Source: Monodelphis domestica
Taxonomy: Eukaryota; Chordata; Mammalia; Didelphimorphia; Didelphidae
Length of the DNA stretch: 64,000 nt
NCBI RefSeq assembly: GCF_027887165.1
Contig: NC_077227.1
Coordinates: forward strand, 352,552,207 to 352,616,206
Reading direction: 5' to 3'
Shown: piece after piece, positions 34,965-44,245 of the stretch
Layout: every line of letters begins with the position of its first letter
Position numbering within the stretch: position 1 is the stretch's first letter
The notes under the pieces: model-generated
Database searches by the model: none
Seen by the model: the letters and a program-made list of their open reading frames with translations, nothing else
What the model was told of the DNA's origin: nothing
Translations under genes and position numbers: made by a program

Positions 34965-35500
34965 CTTCACTGGTCGCCATAAGATTAAAATTAATATACA
35001 ATAGCTCCAAATATTATATTTCATAAGATTAATAATGACTTGAAGTAGAGGAAAATAGATAAAGCCTGAGTAAGAGCAAGTTTTACCTGAACCACACAGG
35101 GCAGGAGAGCAGAGCAAGGAGGAGAACTCGGGAAGAAGAGTCCACCCAAGAGGGCTGAGTTCAAACTTATTTACAAATGTGGGCACACAATGTGGTGGAA
35201 AACCTTGGGGTACAGGTATGGGCAGTTGGTATTTGGAGGCATTCCTCAAATACCTGCCCATAGACATCTGAGCCAGAAAGGCAGACAGTCTGCCTTTGGC
35301 AAAAATTCTAACAAACAAAACACTAACCCTTTTCTCCAAAGTCTTTAAGTCTTTCAAATCTGGTGGGTCCTGTTGTAATGCCTTCAGCCTCCTCTCTCCT
35401 GCAACTTCTCTGTCCTCCTTCAGAATTCTCCTTTTGTACAAGACTACTTCATTGCTGCAAGAGAAAAATAAGAGAAATCCATAAATACATTCTTTAAATA
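34965..35500 (-). repeat. LTR-like block of the minus-strand relic, right end
   Basis: In reverse orientation the block ends with attttaatcttatggcgacc, shared in part with the left LTR ('ttttaatctta') and with the tggcgacc motif of other LTRs. The 193-codon frame across it (34938-35519) has no recognisable domain. The 5' limit is not defined. Confidence 0.5.
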
Positions 35501-35684
35501 GGACTTTATCAACTCCCAATATACTTAACTATAAAGATTATCTACACTGCTAATCTTAATCTGCAATCCCATATTATTAATTCTATTAATGTCTATTATA
35601 CACCAATTATAAAATTATTTAGGCTACTTTTTAATCAGAAAGATTGACTTACTCTACCAAAATAATCCTATAAAAAGCAATCCT

Positions 35685-35905
35685 GAGGGCAACTGGGTCG
35701 CTCAGTGGATTGAGCCAGGCCTACAAAGGGGAGGTCCTGGGTTCAAATCTAGTCTCACACATTTCCCAGATTTGTGACCCTGGGCAAGTCACTTAACCCC
35801 TATTGCCTAGCCCTTACCACTCTTCTGCCTTGGAGCCAATACACAGTATGGATCCCAAGATGGAAAGTAAGGGTTTAAAAATAAATTAATAAAATAAAAA
35901 GAAAC
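35685..35905 (+). repeat. Marsupial tRNA-derived SINE
   Basis: It starts 'gagggcaactgggtcgctca', has the box-B-like 'ggtcctgggttcaaatctag', 'tgaccctgggcaagtcactt' and 'cttaccactcttctgcctt', and ends 'aagggtttaaaaataaatta'. Confidence 0.88.
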
Positions 35906-36732
35906 CCTACAAACTATAGAAATATAAAAGCCAAAAATAAAATCCACATCACAGTTTATTCAGGGCTTGTAAATCTAAAAATGTCCCTTTCTCCTGTTCC
36001 GTGGCCAAAATTAAAATATTGTCTAGTACTAAGTAAAATTCTAACTAGATATTCTATCACTCAAAAATCCAAAACCACATTAAAATTACTGCATGGCAAT
36101 TTCAGCCTTGAAACTATTTTTAAAGGCAAATTTAAAATGTCTCAAAATTAAAATTAACACCAAAAATTCTCAAAATTAAAAATGCTTCTACCTTTCCCTA
36201 ATTTTAAAACCTCTCATACACCCCCCCTTTGGGGAGGTTGAGATACTAGGATTTTAAAAACTTTTCATTTACTTTTAACTACTTATTTAACAATTATAAC
36301 TATGCTTAAATGGCTCAGACCTTTTTTTTTCACTCCTCTTTACCATTACTTTAATCCCTTTAACTCTAGTAAGAAATAATGTTGCAACTGAGTCCCAGCC
36401 AAAGCAAAAACCTGTAGATAAATGATTGTGAAAAATAACTCTTTTGTTGTGGCAGTATTACAGATCTCCTGATTTAGTAAATTAGTTTTGTTTTGAGCAC
36501 ACTTTTCAATTTCCTGAGTATCTATTCATTGTCCCTAGTCACAAAGGTTTCCTTCTTATCTCATTGTTTCCTGCCTTGGGGCTTCAAAATATTTAAACTT
36601 TACTGGCACTGGGGAGTAATTCAGTGTTCTGTCTGAACCCTGCATATTAAAAATGCTACTTAGAATCTAGTATTTATACATAAGGCTTCCCCCACTTTTT
36701 GGTACTGATGGTTGCCAGGTTTTCCTAATGAC
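35906..36732 (-). repeat. Possible LTR and polypurine tract on the minus strand, fossil
   Basis: Read in reverse, a purine run 'ccccaaaggggggg' at about 36221-36234 is followed by TGTATGAGAGG (ending at about 36220), a pattern like a polypurine tract plus LTR start. Further along, at about 35945-35965, 'gccctgaataaactgtgat' (reversed) supplies a polyadenylation signal. This suggests a 3' LTR from about 36220 leftward. No other part of a provirus could be identified, so this is tentative. Confidence 0.35.
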
Positions 36733-37016
36733 CTGGGATCTCTTCTTGGGAAAAGTTCTGATACAATAGGGGAGACTACCTAAAACAGAGGGTCCTTAGT
36801 ATATGCTTAGTCTCACCCAACTAGGATAGTCATTCCCCAGAGGGTCTTCCACTCAGTCTGAAAGGGCTAGCTTGGGATTCCCTTCAGGGTAGATTCCCAT
36901 GTGAACAGGAAACAAGTACAAACTTTGGGGTCTCCAATCTACAAACCAGTTCTGAAAATTGGGCTTCATCAGATCCCACTAGGCCACAAGTTTGGGATTC
37001 CTAGATTCCATGTTGG
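36733..37016 (-). repeat. LTR-like repeat of the TGTCAA family, 3'-lacking copy
   Basis: This copy runs (plus strand) from 'gatctcttcttgggaaaagt' to 'attccatgttggca' and its family start, reversed, is TGCCAACATGGAATC. A second copy in the opposite orientation lies at 37184-37470, giving an inverted pair with about 167 bp between. It matches the copies at 52.67-52.87 kb ('gtcttagtctcaccca'-type blocks and 'acaagtacaaactttggggt'). Confidence 0.75.
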
Positions 37017-37183
37017 CAACTGAAAATTTACTATAACAGGAGAAAAGTGGGAAGTAAATTAAAAAGGAGAAAAGCTCCCATAATTTGTAATATTAATACC
37101 AAACATAAGTTGGTAATGATCAGCAGCCACCTGTAGAACTTGACAAACCTTGCTGAGCCATTTCTCAGCCCTTCCATTTGTCA

Positions 37184-37560
37184 ACATGGAATCTAGAAAC
37201 CCCAAACCTGTAGCCTAGTAAGATCTGATGAACCCCAAGTTTTAGGACTATTTTGTAAATTGGTAAGCTTGTACTAGTTCCTAGTTCCAGTGAGAATCCA
37301 CCAGGCAAAGAATCTCAGCCTAGCAATTTCAAACTGAATAATGGACCCTGGGGTAAAAGAGAATCCTAGTTAGGTGGGACTAAGCATATGCTAAATACCC
37401 TTTTTGTCTTAGGTAGTCTTCACTTTTGTATCATAGGCTCTTTCCCAAGAAGACCCACAACTGGGAAGGGACCACCCTTTTAGTATCCAATTCTTGGGGA
37501 TTTCCCAGGTGGGGAATTCCTTTCTCTACTAGTGGTCATATGCCAATGATCAGAAAAATA
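37184..37560 (+). repeat. LTR-like repeat of the TGTCAA family, inverted partner
   Basis: The copy starts TGTCAACATGGAATCTAG and reads on as the reverse complement of the copy ending at 37016 ('ctaggtgggactaagcatat', 'tctttcccaagaagacccac'). No tRNA-like segment is present. The distal end is not defined; family similarity fades after about 37480. Confidence 0.75.
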
Positions 37561-37660
37561 ATGCTCACAAAATAAATGCCAAATCGGATTAGTTCTCTCC
37601 TTTTAAAAAGGAAAAATTAGGAAACAATCAGAGTTCTCTGGTCTACCAAAACAAAAACAA

Positions 37661-37805
37661 ATCTGGCCTCAGACACTTCCCAGCTGTGTGTGTGACCCTG
37701 AGCATGACTTAACCCCCCATTGCCTAGTCCTTACCAGTCTTCTGCCTCAGAACCAATACACAGAATTGATTCTAAGAAGGAAGGTAAGGGTTTAAAAAAA
37801 CAAAC
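37661..37805 (+). repeat. Marsupial tRNA-derived SINE, 5'-truncated
   Basis: The copy begins inside the box-B region ('aatctggcctcagacacttc') and continues 'cttaaccccccattgcctag' and 'ttctgcctcagaaccaatac' to 'aaggtaagggtttaaaaaaa'. Confidence 0.85.
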
Positions 37806-39002
37806 TTATCTATTGTAATGGTTGCACTCTGGAAATTTACCTTAAAAACTCTTAAGAATCAGGCTATAGTTCATGGTCCTTTACCTTTTTTTTTTAATCC
37901 ACACAAATTTTGCTCCAAACACAAAACTTAGGGTTACTAAGGAAAAGCTTAAAAAATTACCTTTAAATAAGAATACCTATCCAATTCTCTTCCCATTATC
38001 TTTTTACTCTAATTTGCTTTTGGCTCCAAAATTGCCTTTCTTTCAGTTTTGCCTTAAACCCTTTTTGCCCTAAGGCTAAAGACGCTCCAGGAGAGGAAAT
38101 TTGTAGGTTAGTTTTTAAAGTGTTCAGGGCTTCCTTACCATTTAAAGCAAAGCCTTTCCCCAGTAAGATCTAGTCTTTTTACAACAATGCAATGACCAAA
38201 AATGAACTTTCTTTACTCCTGAACACACACATTAATCAGAAAAACCTTGCTCTTTGGAAACTAATAGCAGCTTGACAAAATGTGAAATCACAGCACTCAA
38301 ATAACAAAGTAAATACCTAGAATAAAATGCATCTCATTGCCAACTGCACTTGATATGCAATATTTCACACATTAACCATACCAAAACGGGGAAGAAAAGA
38401 TTAGAATTGAAGGTTATGAATGTCTGGACCTCCTTTTGCTGCCTGCCTCGCCTCTAGCTTTGGGGAGGAATTAACTGCTAACGCAACTTTCAGACATTAT
38501 TTCCTAACATTTAAATCATGAGCATTTGAAATTAGTAGCGAAGCCTCCACTTAAGGAATCCATTAGACATACACTATAAGCAAAACCCCACCGAAATTGA
38601 GAAGAAATCCAGAACTTAAGTCCTTAAGCTTCTAAGAAGGTCTTTCACAAAGAATGTACAACCATTCAAACCTTAAACAGTAGCATTTCAATTCATTAAG
38701 AAACTTTCTCTATTTTAATCGACTTAAAGCAGTTACCCAGAACTTCAAGCGAGCACTCAGGCTCTCACACTCCAGCTCAGCTTCCCATTCAAAGCTTTCA
38801 GCCAACCATTCATACATCTGAACTACTCTCCTTGCCCTTAGTCTAGCATAGACACTGCTCCACTCACATAGGCATGCACGAACACACGCACACCCAAAAA
38901 CCTAGCCAAGCTCAGAGCTTGTAGTCAAGTTGAACTAGACTCCATTTGTCAAATTTACCTTGCAGCCAGATTCTGCCACTGACTGCAATCTTATCTAAAC
39001 CT
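37806..39002. other. No gene recognised; AT-rich, perhaps retroviral relic
   Basis: No conserved frame, exon or RNA gene is visible. The composition and the pyrimidine-rich block near 38700-38900 resemble noncoding retroviral sequence, but nothing can be matched to another copy in the window. Confidence 0.35.
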
Positions 39003-39372
39003 TGTCAAGGTGGAAATCTAGAGATCCCCAGTTTATTCAGTTGGGAGGTAGAAAGCCCAGGTTTTGACCTTGTCACTGGAGAGGTTCCCCCTGAGGGAAG
39101 GTCCCTCTTCACCAGACAATAGACATCTACTTTAGCTTTGATGCAATAGGTAGCATGTCAGTCTCACAAGCTGAAGGTCCTGAGTTTGATCCTCAGTAAG
39201 GAGGGTGTGATATACTGGGAGAGGCTTCTGGAGACAAAAGAGCTACTTGGCTTCAGATGAGATCTGTCTCCCACCTCTCTCAGGGGGAAACCTTTCCTGT
39301 GACAAGGTCAAAACCTGGGGTTTCTACCCTCAAACTAAATAAACTGGGGATTTCTAGATTTCCACGTTGACA
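39003..39372 (+). mobile_element. Fold-back element with tRNA-Met-like core
   Basis: The element starts TGTCAAGGTGGAAATC and ends GATTTCCACGTTGACA. Its outer arms, about 39003-39105 and 39275-39372, are inverted copies of each other: both read 'ccccagttta', then 'gtagaaa' and 'ccaggttttgaccttgtcac'. The 4 bp acct lies on both sides (38999-39002 and 39373-39376 region). Between the arms sits a tRNA-like segment at 39127-39203. The open frame across it on the minus strand is a chance frame. Ends of the form TGT...ACA with a 4 bp duplication fit an LTR or a Ginger-type DNA transposon equally well. Confidence 0.7.
39127..39203 (+). ncRNA. tRNA-Met-like sequence inside the fold-back element
   Basis: The segment aligns with elongator tRNA-Met as I remember it, especially taggtagcatgtcagtctca and 'ctgaaggtcctgagtttgat'. 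The anticodon arm is TCAGT-ctcacaa-GCTGA with a 5 bp stem (one T-G pair) and a 7-base loop, giving CAC in place of the Met anticodon CAT. The T arm is CTGAG-tttgatc-CTCAG, a perfect 5 bp stem. The acceptor stem CTACTTT / TAAGGAG has two mismatches. Box B is close to the pol III consensus. It is a pseudogene-like tRNA sequence; expression is not shown. Confidence 0.65.
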
Positions 39373-39376
39373 ACCT

Positions 39377-39720
39377 TTACCTACATCAGACCCAAACTTT
39401 GAAAAAGTGGTTCCTTGGGCTGCCAACTGTCCCCACCTCCTCCTGGGAACCATAGACATGCTGTTCCCCATTCCAGCAGCTCCGGAGTAGCTGGATTCTG
39501 TGGACCACTGCTTAATGCCCCCTTAATTAAAGAGTGGGTCACTCCCAAATAGACGAGACCGAGTACTTTTTCTGAGAGCCATTTACCTGGCCCCTCTGCT
39601 AACTGGACTCTTGACTCAACCCCAAACGGGTAGTGTGGGTACCTCACATCTGGGGTCCTTGTTAGTTAGAGGGTTGCTCAAACAACTGGGACTTTGGAAT
39701 CTTACTGGGGAACCTCAATT
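39377..39720. other. Unassigned sequence between LTR-like copies
   Basis: GC-richer than its surroundings, with an 88-codon minus-strand frame (39381-39647) that has no recognisable motif. It may be internal retroviral sequence belonging to the flanking LTR-like copies. Confidence 0.35.
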
Positions 39721-40209
39721 TGTTGACTTGGAAAAAACACACAACTAATAAATAGTCAGAAAAACCATTCTTTAATCAAGGGAAAGGGGTTCAGTGTAAT
39801 AGTAGGCCTCCACACAGAGATGCACACTAATACCCACACAGAGTCCAAGGATTGAAATCTAGATGCTCTGAACACTGAACCCTGGGAGAGTCAAGCCTGC
39901 TAGATTGACAACTCCAAGGAACAAAAGAATTTGGGGAGCCTATATAGCATTTGGGGCAGGGAAAGATGATTGACATCACTATAGCTACAAAGGAAATGAG
40001 AGTGTTCAAACTATACAGACAAAATACAATCAAGCTTGGGAAAGGAATCCTAGCTAGAGGCTGGGGTGTAAGGGAAGGGGCTGCTTACCCTGTGCAGGTG
40101 TGGGTCTTCTTGGGAAAGGGTCTCTGATACAATATTCCCTGGTCTCTGACTCCTCCTTATTACCCCTACTTTCTTGTCTCCTTTTATGTGTTGTCTCCCC
40201 TTAATAGAC
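39721..40209 (-). repeat. LTR-like repeat of the TGTCAA family, partial
   Basis: The plus strand begins TGTTGACTTGG and matches the copies at 41124 and 52255 through 'aaatagtcagaaaa', 'ttctttaatcaagggaaa', 'gaacaaaagaatttggggag' and 'gggtctctgatacaata'. Read in reverse, it holds a TATA-type ctatatagg at about 39938-39946 and an attaaag polyadenylation-type signal about 60 bp before its end, as an LTR would. Confidence 0.7.
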
Positions 40210-40500
40210 TGTCAACATGGAATCTAGAAACCCCAAACTTGTGGCCTACTGGGATCTGGAAACCCCAGGTTTTGACCTAGTCACATGAGAGTTCCTCCCT
40301 GAGGGAAAAGTCCTACTTCACTGCCTCTTAGACTAACAATAGACTTTTAAGATTTGGCAGGGTAGGCGGCACTTCAAGCTGAAGGTCCCCAGTTCAATCC
40401 TTGAAAGGAGGGTATGATATACTGGAAGAGGCTTCTGGAGACTAGAAGAGTCACTAAACATCAGAGAAGAGGATGAGACTCTCCTAAGAATGCATAACTT
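40210..40500 (+). repeat. LTR-like repeat of the TGTCAA family with tRNA-like segment
   Basis: It starts TGTCAACATGGAATCTAG directly after the copy that ends at 40209, in the opposite orientation. It matches the left arm of the element at 39003 ('ccaggttttgacctagtcac', 'ttcctccctgagggaaaagt') and then holds a tRNA-Met-like segment at about 40344-40410, with 'gctgaaggtccccagttcaa', in which the anticodon arm is partly deleted. After it comes 'gtatgatatactggaagagg', shared with the 39003 element. The distal arm is missing. Confidence 0.7.
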
Positions 40501-40619
40501 TTGGAGAAAAATCAAAATATGACTAGATCTTGGAGAAAAAAAAATCCCAGAACTACTTGACCCCATTTCCTCTTCAAGCTATTGTCCTATTTCTTGCATT
40601 CCTTTATATCATTTACTTT

Positions 40620-41123
40620 TTCTAATTAGGTGTTAGCAGATACCCTCATTTCTTTTCTACAAGATTGTATGGAGAATTTTTTTATTAATGAAATTCCAGA
40701 AATAACAATAACATTTATAAAATTTAAAATTATTTATTTGTTACATTAAAATATCCAGGCAATCCAGATCAAATAGCTTACCATCTCCAAGAGGGGGGTG
40801 AGAGGGAGACAATTTGGATCTTATAATTTTGGGAAATGTATGTTGAAACTGATTATTAAATGTAATTGGGAAATAAAACACCTTTGAATAAAGAAAAAAA
40901 CAAAACAGGTAACTCCTTTCCTCTCTCCTCTCCCTCTATTAAAGATATCATTTGACAAAAAGATATATGTACATATAAAACTGTCTTGCTTATTTCTATC
41001 AGTTCTTCTCCTGGAGGTGGACATACACAAGTCATTCTTAAAACAATATTTCTATTGCTGCATATCATGTCCTCTTGGTTCTGTTCATTTCACTCTTCAT
41101 AACTTCATGGAAGTCCTTACATA
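40620..41123 (-). mobile_element. Old L1 3' end
   Basis: Reverse-strand L1-like sequence: 'gtcctcttggttctgttcat', 'ttcactcttcataacttcat' correspond to 'ttcctggttctgttcctctc' and 'actctgcatcacttcct' of the younger L1 copies. It continues at 41678-41869 and 44878-45280. It is more diverged than other L1 here. Confidence 0.55.
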
Positions 41124-41677
41124 TGTTGGCTGGGAAAAAAAGCATAGAATTATTAAATAGTCAAAATCATTCTTTAATCAAGGGAAAAGGGGTTCAGTGC
41201 AATAGTAGGCCACACCACAGGACTGCACAGAGCTGGAGGATTAAACTCTGGTCACTCTGGATATTGACCCCTGGGAGTGCCACCATGCTAGATAACAACT
41301 CCACAAAACATGGGACTAAAAGCCAGGACTCTGAGATCAAAAGTCTCATGCCCTATCAACATAGAGAGTAGGGCTAATGCTTCACAATGGACACAAAAAC
41401 GAAAGATCAAGCCCATGGCTGGGCCACCCAGGTAAAGGATTTTAGCCTAGGTGGAGAAACCATTGGGACAAAAGAGATACTTAACATCTGATCAGATTAG
41501 CTATTCACACTCAGACTATGGAGGTCTATTGTTAGCCAGAGACCAGTGAAGTAGGACTTTCCCTCAGGGAGGAACTCTCATGTGATAAGGAGGTTTCTAC
41601 CTCCAAACTAAATAAACTGGAGATCACCAAATCCCTCCAAGCTGCAAGCACGGGGACCTCTAGATTCCACTTTGACA
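41124..41677 (-). repeat. LTR-like repeat of the TGTCAA family, full length, tRNA-Lys-like segment
   Basis: The copy interrupts the old L1. Its plus strand begins TGTTGGCTGGGAA and ends ATTCCACTTTGACA, so the reverse strand starts TGTCAAAGTGGAATC. Inverted similarity of the ends is limited to about 13 bp, unlike the 39003 copy. On the reverse strand, a segment at about 41311-41380 holds an anticodon-arm-like hairpin TGAGA-cttttga-TCTCA (41332-41348), with TTT in the anticodon place, and sequence resembling tRNA-Lys around it. No clean target-site duplication was found. Confidence 0.7.
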
Positions 41678-41869
41678 TGTGTTTTTAGAAAATTAATTTG
41701 TTCATTTCTTATTGTACAGTAGTATTCCATCATGTCAATCATATGCTTGACTTGTTCAGTCATTCCCCAATTGATGACCATTCCTTCAATTTCTAGTTCT
41801 TTGCCACCCCAAAGAGAACTTCTATAAATATTTTAGAACATGTAAATTCTTTTCTTTTTTCTCTGATCA
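41678..41869 (-). mobile_element. Old L1 fragment
   Basis: It contains 'acagtagtattccatcatgt', 'cagtcattccccaattgatg' and 'tctagttctttgccacccca', matching the 3' ORF2 end of the L1 copies at 12.4 and 46.6 kb. The fragment ends at the 9 bp target-site duplication of the following LINE. Confidence 0.8.
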
Positions 41870-42091
41870 GTAGTGGTAGTCTCTTGGTGACCTAGAATGA
41901 CGATTGTCTTTGTGCATTATCATCTATTGATGTACCCTCATGTGGCTTTGGAGTCCAAAGGCTGAGGCACAAATTTTATGACACATGGGGCATGGGACTC
42001 CAGTTGTTACGGGAGGTGCGGTTGTGGCCTGGTGTTGGCTGGGCAACCAAGCTTGCTGAGGATCACCCACAATGTGTCCCTGTTCACTGTG

Positions 42092-42535
42092 TCAGGTATA
42101 TGCCTTTGTCAGGTATATGAAGACAATGTAGAGACTCAGGTTCTGCTCAAGGCATTTTTCCTGCATTTGCCTCACCTGCATTTGCCTCACCGTGAAGACC
42201 ATGTCAATGGTGCTGCGATCTGGTCGGAAGCCACATTGTGATTCAGGCAGGTTCTGCTCTGAAACAGATGACAGGAGTCTGTTGAGTATAACACGGGCAA
42301 GGATCTTTCCAGCAGTGGAGAGTAGTGAGATGCCTCTGTATTTGTCACAGGCTGCTCGTGAGCCTTTGTTCTTGTATAGGGCTACGATGGAGGCATCTCT
42401 GAGTTCTGGGGGCATGTCTTCCTCTTCCCATATGCTGGTCAGCACTATGTGGAATGCCTGGAGCGCCTTTCCATTTAAGGCCTTGTACACCTCGGTTGGG
42501 ATCCTGTCTTTACCGGGTGCCTTGCCTGCACTCAT
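42092..42535 (-). pseudogene. LINE reverse transcriptase fragment, truncated after motif A
   Basis: The 147-residue frame begins SAGKAPGKDRIPTEVYKAL, then has DASIVALYKNKGSRAACDKY, RGISLLSTAGKILARVILNR and LPESQCGFRPDRSTIDMVFT. These are motifs of the finger and palm start in RTE/CR1-type enzymes. A 15 bp tandem duplication produces RQMQVRQMQ. It ends with FIYLTKAYT where motif A would read FVDLTKAFD, so the catalytic Asp is lost. No YADD box follows. Confidence 0.8.
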
Positions 42536-42643
42536 TTGTTTAATGGCTTTTTGGACTTCCTCTATTGAAGGAGGGACATCAAGTTGTTCAATGGTGCGGT
42601 TTTGGGGGATTGGGTCAAGGGAGCTTTGGTCGACTGAAGAGGG

Positions 42644-43261
42644 TCAGTTGAGAAGCTGACTGAAGTGTTCTTTCCACCTATTGCTGATGCCTTTTTTATC
42701 TTTTATGAGAGTGCCACCATCAGAGGATAGCAAGGGAGTGGTGGTGGGTTTTAATGGCCCATAGACAGTCTTGAGGGCACTGAAAAATTGTTTGTAGTTT
42801 TTCATATCAGCAAAGCGCTGGATTTCTTCTGCCTTTTTTTCCCACCATTGGTCTTGCATCTTCCTGATCTCACGCTGCACCATGGCTTAGAGAGACTTGA
42901 ATCTGTCCTTTTTAGGAGCAGAGTTTGGGTTATTTTGCCACTTCATAAAGGCTTTGTTCTTTTTGCTCAATAGGTCTTCAATAGCAGTGTTGTTCTTGTC
43001 AAACCAGTCCTGGTGGTTGCGTTGTTTGGGGCCTAGGACGGCCTTTGATGTTTCCTTCACTGCATCTCTGAATTGGTTCCATTTCTCGGTTGAGCTTCCA
43101 GTGAGTGGTCCCTTGGCAGACAGCTTGTTGTCCAGGAAGGACTGAAATGTTTGCAAATAAGATGGATCTCTAAGATGACTCACGTTGTAAAATGCGGGAA
43201 CTGTCTGGGCACGTTTTGGATGGCGAGGCTCAATGCACATTTGAAGAGTCGCTCTAACCAA
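42644..43261 (-). pseudogene. LINE linker region between endonuclease and RT
   Basis: Two frame segments (42644-42883, 42887-43261) hold GPKQRNHQDWFDKNNTAIED and then MQDQWWEKKAEEIQRFADMK with KNYKQFFSALKTVYGP. Both match the linker that joins endonuclease and RT in this kind of LINE. They lie in different frames, so a frame break separates them near 42885. Confidence 0.75.
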
Positions 43262-43324
43262 TTAGTGGTCTGTCCAGCATTCGGTTCCTCTCATGGCTCT
43301 GGTGATCTGTACATCCTGGATGTC

Positions 43325-44245
43325 TCACCAGCGTACAATGATGTAGTCAATGAGATGCCACTGTTTTGATTGTGGGTGCATCCATGTTGTTTTATATTTG
43401 TTTGCCATTCTGAACACAGTGTTCGTGATGGTGAGTTCGAACTCTGAGCATTTGCTGAGTAGCAGTAGGCCATTGTTATTCATTTTGCCCACGCCGTGTT
43501 TGCCGAGCACTCCTTTCCATCTTTCATGGTCCTGGCCAAAGCAGGCGTTGAAGTCTCCCAGTAGTATCAGCTTGTCATTTGTGGGTACTGAGTGCAGGAT
43601 GGCACTCAGGTCAGAGTAGAACTGCTCGATGGTCTCCTCTGTGCTGGTCAGTGTTGGGGCATATGCACTGATGATTGTGGCATACCAATCTTTGCTGAGA
43701 GGTAAACAGATCTTCATGAGCCTCTCGCAGACGCCCACAGGCAAGTCTGGCAGCTGTTTGAGCAAACTGGTCTTGATAGCCAGGCCAACACTGTGGATTC
43801 TGTCTTCATTTGAGGCTCTACCTTTCCAGAAGAAGGTGTATCCAGTGGTAGGTTCACTGAGTGATCCCTCTTCTGGTAAGTGTGTTTCACTTAATGCTGC
43901 AATGTAGATGTTATATCGCGCCAGTTCTTTGCCAATTAGAGCTGTTCTTCTCTTGGATCTTGGGGTATTCTCTCTATCAAGTAATGTTCTGATGTTCCAT
44001 GCCTCTAGTAGGAGTTTCTTTATATTATGTTTTCTTTGATTTTGACTGCTTAAAGGGATGACCTGCCAGCCGTGGTGTGCTGACCAGGTGTTTGTAAGGC
44101 AGGCAATGTTTGGGACACCTTTTCTAGTCCCCTCCCTTGATAAGGGTGAGCAGTGCTGTCCTAGAGAGGGCTGCTCAGTCGCCCAGGATGCTGCCAAACG
44201 TTCTTGCTGCCCACAGGGCTGAGCGACCACTGGTCCGTGGGCCAC
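43325..44245 (-). pseudogene. LINE AP-type endonuclease domain
   Basis: The 306-residue frame carries a complete-looking endonuclease: LEAWNIRTLLDRENTPRSKR near residue 75, AALSETHLPEEGSL with the catalytic Glu, KLILLGDFNACFG with the Asp-Phe-Asn motif, and SKQWHLIDYIIVRW near the C-terminus with the conserved His and Asp. The domain nicks DNA at the target in target-primed reverse transcription. The first 70 residues have no recognised motif. The frame then breaks before the linker segment, so this is a remnant. Confidence 0.85.

Larger units (their letters stand above)
28097..35500 (-). mobile_element. Minus-strand endogenous retrovirus relic, fossil, LTRs at both ends
   Basis: The right block (about 34965-35500) and the left block (28097-28333) share their distal parts, for example 'cctctacttcaa' followed by attattaat-like and 'attttaatcttat' sequence in the same orientation. 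The stretch just inside the left LTR (28340-28600) is homologous, in reverse, to the region before the 3' LTR of the plus-strand retrovirus at 24.02-24.24 kb. A motif tggcgacc follows the right block at 34971-34978. No gag, pol or env frame is recognisable. Two L1 copies (29471-30223 and 31045-33758) were inserted later. It is more decayed than the copy at 19.75 kb. That the two LTR-like blocks belong to one provirus is inferred, because their 5' parts differ. Confidence 0.5.

Noticed and set aside
34938-35519. 193-codon minus-strand frame as a possible host or envelope gene
   Set aside because: It lies over an LTR-like block shared with 28.1 kb, crosses the tggcgacc motif and has no recognisable domain.
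39140-39196. Active tRNA gene
   Set aside because: The acceptor stem has two mismatches, the anticodon is changed from that of the closest tRNA, and it lies inside a repeat; it is reported as tRNA-like only.
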